From assembly GCA_945910005.1 (NCBI GenBank), contig OX246739.1, positions 33,507,608 to 33,571,607 of the forward strand: a DNA stretch of 64,000 nt, written 5' to 3'. This stretch comes from Isoperla grammatica. Taxonomy: Eukaryota; Arthropoda; Insecta; Plecoptera; Perlodidae. Numbering within the stretch: the stretch's first letter is position 1; each line of letters starts with the position of its first letter. Position numbers and translations under genes: made by a program. Of this stretch, positions 58,601-64,000 are shown one piece after another. The notes under the pieces were generated by a model that had not been told where the DNA came from, did not search any database, and saw only the letters and a list, made by a program, of their open reading frames with translations.

Positions 58601-60653
58601 AGCCCTGAGAACCCTTGTAATCGGTGCAGTAGACATGCCTGACGTCTCATACAACAGTGGACACCCCTGTGACGTCACATGGCGGTACATTGGACACCCC
58701 TCTCAAGCCCTGAGAACCCTTGTAATCGGTGCAGTAGACATGCCTGACGTCTCATACAACAGTGGACACCCCTGTGATGTCATATTGGACACCCCTCTCA
58801 AGCCCTGAGAACCCTTGTAATCGGTGCAGTAGACATGCCTGACGTCTCATACAACAGTGGACACCCCTGTGATGTCATATTGGACACCCCTCTCAAGCCC
58901 TGAGAACCCTTGTAATCGGTGCAGTAGACATGCCTGACGTCTCATACAACAGTGGACACCCCTGTGACGTCATATTGGACACCCCTCTCAAGCCCTGAGA
59001 ACCCTTGTAATCGGTGCAGTAGACATGCCTGACGTCTCATACAACAGTGGACACCCCTGTGACGTCACATTGGACACCCCTCTCAAGCCCTGAGAACCCT
59101 TGTAATCGGTGCAGTAGACATGCCTGACGTCTCATACAACAGTGGACACCCCTGTGACGTCACATTGGACACCCCTCTCAAGCCCTGAGAACCCTTGTAA
59201 TCGGTGCAGTAGACATGCCTGACGTCTCATACAACAGTGGACACCCCTGTGACGTCACATTGGACACCCCTCTCAAGCCCTGAGAACCCTTGTAATCGGT
59301 GCAGTAAATTGCCTGACGTCTCATACAACAGTGGACACCCCTGTGACGTCACATTGGACACCCCTCTCAAGCCCTGAGAACCCTTGTAATCGGTGCAGTA
59401 GACATGCCTGACGTCTCATACAACAGTGGACACCCCTGTGACGTCACATTGGACACCCCTCTCAAGCCCTGAGAACCCTTGTAATCGGTGCAGTAGACAT
59501 GCCTGACTTCTAATACAACAGTGGACACCCCTGTGACGTCACATAGCGGTACATTGGACACCTCTCTCAAGCCCTGAGAACCCTTGTAATCGGTGCAGTA
59601 GACATGTCTGACGTCTCATACAACAGTGGACACCCCTGTGACGCCACATGGCGGTACATTGGACACCCCTCTCAAGCCCTGAGAACCCTTGTAATCGGTG
59701 CAGTAGACATGTCTGACGTCTCATACAACAGTGGACACCCCTGCGACGCCACATAGCGGTACATTGGACACCCCTCTCAAGCACTGAGAACCCTTGTAAT
59801 CGGTGCAGTAGACATGTCTGACGTCTCATACAACAGTGGACACCCCTGTGACGCCACATGGCGGTACATTGGACACCCCTCTCAAGCCCTGAGAACCCTT
59901 GTAATCGGTGCAGTAGACATGTCTGACGTCTCATACAACAGTGGACACCCCTGTGACGCCACATGGCGGTACATTGGACACCCCTCTCAAGCCCTGAGAA
60001 CCCTTGTAATCGGTGCAGTAGACATGCCTGACGTCTCATACAACAGTGGACACCCCTGTGCCGTCACATAGCGGTACATTGGACACCCCTCTCAAGCCCT
60101 GAGAACCCTTGTAATCGGTGCAGTAGACATGCCTGACGTCTCATACAACAGTGGACACCCCTGTGACGCCACATGGCGGTACATTGGACACCCCTCTCAA
60201 GCCCTGAGAACCCTTGTAATCGGTGCAGTAGACATGCCTGACGTCTCATACAACAGTGGACACCCCTGTGACGTCACAATGGACACCCCTCTCAAGCCCT
60301 GAGAACCCTTGTAATCGGTGCAGTAGACATGCCTGACGTCTCATACAACAGTGGACACCCCTGTGCCGTCACATAGCGGTACATTGGACACCCCTCTCAA
60401 GCCCTGAGAACCCTTGTAATCGGTGCAGTAAATTGCCTGACGTCTCATACAACAGTGGACACCCCTGTGACGTCACATAGCGGTACATTGGACACCCCTC
60501 TCAAGCCCTGAGAACCCTTGTAATCGGTGCAGTAAATTGCCTGACGTCTCATACAACAGTGGACACCCCTGTGACGCCACATAGCGGTACATTGGACACC
60601 CCTCTCAAGCCCTGAGAACCCTTGTAATCGGTGCAGTAAATTGCCTGACGTCT
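49643..60653. repeat. 11-kb satellite DNA array, 105-bp monomer, about 105 copies
   Basis: The basic unit is 105 bp and contains, in order, 'ctgacgtctcatacaacagt', 'ggacacccctgtgacgtcac', 'atagcggtacattggacacc', 'cctctcaagccctgagaacc' and 'cttgtaatcggtgcagtaga'. Length variants are 104 bp ('gtaaattgcc' or 'gtaaatagcc' for 'gtagacatgcc'), 95 bp (loss of 'agcggtacat' between short ACAT direct repeats) and 101 bp ('taatacag' for 'taatcggtgcag'). Copies differ by few changes, most often TGACGTCA, TGACGCCA or TGAGGGCA at one site. Variants are grouped into higher-order patterns. It is GC-richer than the flanks. Since 105 is 35 codons, 35-residue repeating frames appear on both strands, but they are broken wherever a 104- or 95-bp unit intervenes. 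Confidence 0.98.
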
Positions 60654-63508
60654 CCGCCCCTCCACCCCCGCTATGACAGTACTCAGCTCTCTCAGCAGTA
60701 TCCTTTCATCGCGACCCGTTTGTTTCATAGTATCTTAATTACAACAGTCTCATATGCTAATAGCTGTTGAAAGTTTAATTTTGCGTTGGTTGTGGCTCCG
60801 TAATTAGAACTCGACCATGCTAGTGCAGTAAACAGTGGAGCTCTCTACGAAATTGCCCCCGACTTGGTAGAAGGCTTTGTTGAACACGGTTTGCCCCCGT
60901 CTCTAGGTAATTATCCTACTTGTAGAAGGAGACTCCGATATTACATAAGGAGTGTGTTGAAAACATAAAACCAGACAAGATTAGAACTATTAGTAACAGA
61001 GGCTTCTCCTAACTTTAGACCTCAATTTGCATCTGAGAGTCAGGAATCAGCCCGAAAAGCACTCAGCTTGGGTAATAATGGAACAATAGCCGGAGACAAA
61101 GGCAACGCATATTAGCTGAACAACGAATTGATAGCTACGTTTAATTAATGAAAGATTTAATAATATTATTATGCAAATAAGTGTATTGTTTGGTTCTGCC
61201 AAGACTGATGTTCCTTCGAGCTAACATCTATTTTATTTGGGATTGTCATCTGAGAGAGGCGTAATTCGTTGTGACGCACAGTTTGCACGAGGAATTACAA
61301 ATTTAGCTAATTAATTCTGAGGGATCAAGTTACAATTAATCAGACACAGGGAAAAGGTACCTATACTAAAGATTTTGAAGCAATTGGATGATTAGTAAAA
61401 GTCACTATATAGGGCTGTTGTATTTGTGGCAATGGTATCAAGAACACCGTACTTTATTGTTACATGTTATACACTACTTTCAATGAACAAAATATTCACC
61501 ATGGATTTGAAAACTTGAAAATATGAAAACTACAATTGAATTTTGTTGCTTAGCGTAAAACTAAAACCCCAATTATAAATAATAATATTACATCATTTTA
61601 TTTAAATCAATTTCAGAATACCTCACAAGATAACAAATCACATGCGCCGTTTGTCAATAATATATTTTGTTATAGCGAAATTATGACATTCACGTATACA
61701 TGATGTGATGGACTCAAATCCAGTTGTCAATAAAGTTAGATTGGCCCTAAAAATTGTTTTATCAAAACATGACGTTTTCCCTTCAATTTTATTGTTTGCG
61801 ATTCTAAAACTAGAAATGTTCGAACTATAGACAGAGCCAAACGCTCAGAATGAATCACATCTCAACAGGAAATGTTACATTATTATTTTTACAGTGATTG
61901 TGATAAAAAGGCAAAATGACCACTTGTGTAACCATGACAAATAATGGGTATACGATCATATAGCCTACTTTACTGTGTAAAATAAAATATTTTACCATCA
62001 TAAACATAACTTTCTAAATATGAATAAACGAAACCAAAATATAAAGAGATCACCAATATAACACTTATAAGACAAACTTGTCATTAGGATTCAACCAATC
62101 CACGTCCATCCACCAACTGCGTCATACCTCTCTGACAATATTATCAATTACAAGTCCAACATTTCTTATATTAACGAGTCGCTCGTCACGACGACGAATT
62201 TTAATTTAAAAAGAACAATGTGAAGTTGACGTTTGGACACGAGCGGCGGCGACAGACTGTGCCAGGATTGACACTCGGGGCTGACGGCATGTAAAGCAGT
62301 GAGGCGGCGTGATTAATGATAGGGGGCGATGCGATGCGATATTGTTTACAAGTTTCACTGAAGAATTATATTCTATTTAGCAACACTGAGTGAATGAGTG
62401 GACGCAGTTTCGCTTATGTACAAATATAGAAAACAGAAGCGGAAAAATGAAAAAATAAAAAGGGATTAGAAATTCTCTGCAGGTTTTTAAAAGTCCGCAT
62501 GGATTTTCACTTTGACTTTCGTTATGAGTGCAATGATATCCGAAAATCGAAATGATCTATTTCATATTATTGTTCACTGAATGAGATACATTATGTGGGT
62601 TATGTTACGAGATATTATTGGTTGCAAGCGCGAACCCCCCCCCCCCATGCAGTCAATGGTTCTGTGCTATTGGTTTTCCTCATTACCAAGCGTTCCCTAA
62701 AGACTTACCAACATAGCTCAATTACATGATAACTCCCAAGAGGGACAGACTTCGCTCCAAACACTAAAACTACAAAATTATGTATCTTGATTTTGTAATT
62801 TTAAAACTCACGAATTTGTATTATTGCACCTTAAAATTTTAATATAACCAGGTCTTATGACTTCTAACTAAATATCTAAGTCTCCGCTATAACTTGTTTT
62901 CACTATGGCAACCACCAATCAGTAGCTGTGAAATCAAGTCAACTGACAACCAAAATATTTAGTTGGAACATTATTATGCCCGATATTATGACGGAACGCT
63001 AACCAACTATTAAGTCAGGGACTTCTGTTTTTCTCCATGCCAACTACCAATCAGAAGTGTGATTTCCATTGAAAAGTCCCGGACCATAATTAAGTGTCCC
63101 CTCATTTTCAGTTTCACCACTTATTTTAAACTAAAATAAAACTGAAGTCTAACAATAAATTATTAAAGTGAGTAATTTATTTTATGCTAGTGCATGGATT
63201 ATACTTGCGTTCAGACGTTTTGAAAATGAAAATGATTGAATCCCTGTCGTCAAGGGTCGGATAGTCGGATGGGTTGACAGCGCCTCATGGACTTGGCGCC
63301 CAGGTGAAGGGAGTAAAGGTCAACTGTTGATGAATGAGCCTCCGTTTGACCCTGGTAACATGGGTTGACGCCCGGTTGACTGTTGACCGGGGGTCATCGG
63401 ACACAGTCAACAATCGACCCATCTTCCTCCACGTCAGTGTTTGACTAGGAGTCGTGAGGGGAGGTTATTAGCTCGAATTAGCTGATGGATTCAATGAAGA
63501 AGGCACCG
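60654..63508. other. non-coding stretch after the satellite
   Basis: No open frame of note. 62160-62345 is less AT-rich, with 'gattaatgat' homeodomain-like words. C run at 62635-62646. 63260-63450 carries many 'gttgac' and 'gtcaac' words on both strands, a decayed repeat rather than a gene. Confidence 0.45.
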
Positions 63509-63720
63509 ATAGAGGTGGCTCAGCGGTAAGACGCGAGACGACTGTAACTCGGGAGGTCGCTGGTTCGATTCCGGCCATGCCAGCACTCCTGACTGAAGGT
63601 TTTCCGAAGTTTTCCTCAGTCGTAAAGGCAAATGCTGGGATTGAGTGCTACTAATAGCCATCGGACATTCCTTTCCAACTATCCAAACACCCTAATAATC
63701 TAGTTAGTCATCTGAAGAGA
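63509..63720 (+). mobile_element. tRNA-Tyr-derived SINE
   Basis: The head has an A box (TGGCTCAGCGG, 63516-63526), an anticodon-loop-like 'actgtaactc' with GTA in the anticodon position (63544-63546), and a B box within 'ggtcgctggttcgattccgg' (63562-63572). The last part is what I recall of the T-arm of animal tRNA-Tyr. The body that follows has 'gaaggttttccgaagttttc' and 'aaaggcaaatgctgggattg', resembling conserved SINE bodies in other invertebrates. The 5' acceptor strand does not pair with the 3' side, so it is not a functional tRNA gene. The 3' end is uncertain. Confidence 0.75.
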
Positions 63721-64000
63721 GAGGGGCACATGTGTTAAAGCTGGTGAGCACCCTAACGGATATTCCTACGAAAAAATTAGTATTATCAATTAAGTACGCT
63801 AGTTAACGCACCGGCTAAATGGTGGAGGCTTTAGCAATAATGATACAGGGACCTTGTTCCGAGACAACATTACAGATGCATATTTTTTTTTTTCACAAAA
63901 CCTTTATGTTACCTTTCAATATTACCAATTTATGTTGGGGAAGTTAAGAGTTGTTATACTCAAAAATTTCTGTCTGTTTTGAAGTGTTGTAACAATGATT
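63721..64000. other. non-coding end of window
   Basis: I see no feature here. The SINE tail may extend somewhat into it. Confidence 0.4.

Noticed and set aside
49849..60249. Dozens of overlapping 60-172 codon frames on both strands of the satellite
   Set aside because: They repeat one 35-residue peptide because the monomer is 105 bp. Units of 104 or 95 bp break the frame, and no start, promoter or selection signal is present.
63260..63450. Cluster of gttgac and gtcaac words as a regulatory array (W-box-like)
   Set aside because: Spacing is irregular, the motif is plant-specific as a regulator, and a decayed repeat explains it.

Overview
The window looks like non-bacterial, gene-poor genomic DNA from an invertebrate animal. 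It is AT-rich, with long runs of G or C, AT microsatellites, tRNA-derived short interspersed elements, fold-back elements, several tandem-repeat families and one complete LTR retrotransposon. There are no operons, ribosome-binding sites or bacterial gene density. A marine invertebrate, perhaps a mollusc, is my guess, but nothing in the sequence fixes the phylum.

Layout. 1-26.2 kb is mostly non-coding. It holds scattered small mobile-element relics: a fold-back element at 5.9 kb with a second copy at 22.7 kb, a hAT-like non-autonomous element at 7.2 kb, a tRNA-like element at 13.3 kb, and inverted or tandem repeats at 12.6, 17.5, 19.5, 23.9 and 25 kb. A TGA-interrupted small open frame with a TATA-like box lies on the minus strand at 20.2-20.8 kb. 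26,226-37,580 is an intact, probably very young Ty3/gypsy-type LTR retrotransposon: 933-bp LTRs with no difference seen by eye, a 4-bp target duplication, a primer-binding site, gag, pol and an extra 2.6-kb 3' region. 37.6-49.6 kb returns to repeat-rich non-coding DNA, with a 58-bp array, a 97-bp array, a 148-bp AT-rich array and a long near-perfect hairpin. It also has one convincing candidate terminal coding exon at 40,948-41,232. 49,643-60,653 is an 11-kb satellite array with a 105-bp monomer. 60.7-64 kb is non-coding and ends in a tRNA-Tyr-derived SINE.

How the parts work together. The only complete genetic system is the retrotransposon. Its 5' LTR has a TATA box, an initiator and a DPE-like element in the expected spacing. 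The gag frame ends immediately after a TTTAAAC slippery heptamer, followed at 6 nt by a potential stem, so pol (in the -1 frame) is expected to be made by -1 ribosomal frameshifting. Pol carries protease, reverse transcriptase, RNase H and integrase with all catalytic motifs visible. It also has an unusual insertion of about 500 residues between protease and reverse transcriptase, part coiled coil and part 17-residue repeats. A consensus splice donor in the LTR and two good acceptors downstream of pol suggest a spliced message for a small zinc-knuckle ORF and a decayed, hydrophobic 3' frame.

Most of the remaining short open frames look like chance or repeat artefacts. All calls were made by eye, with no database search.
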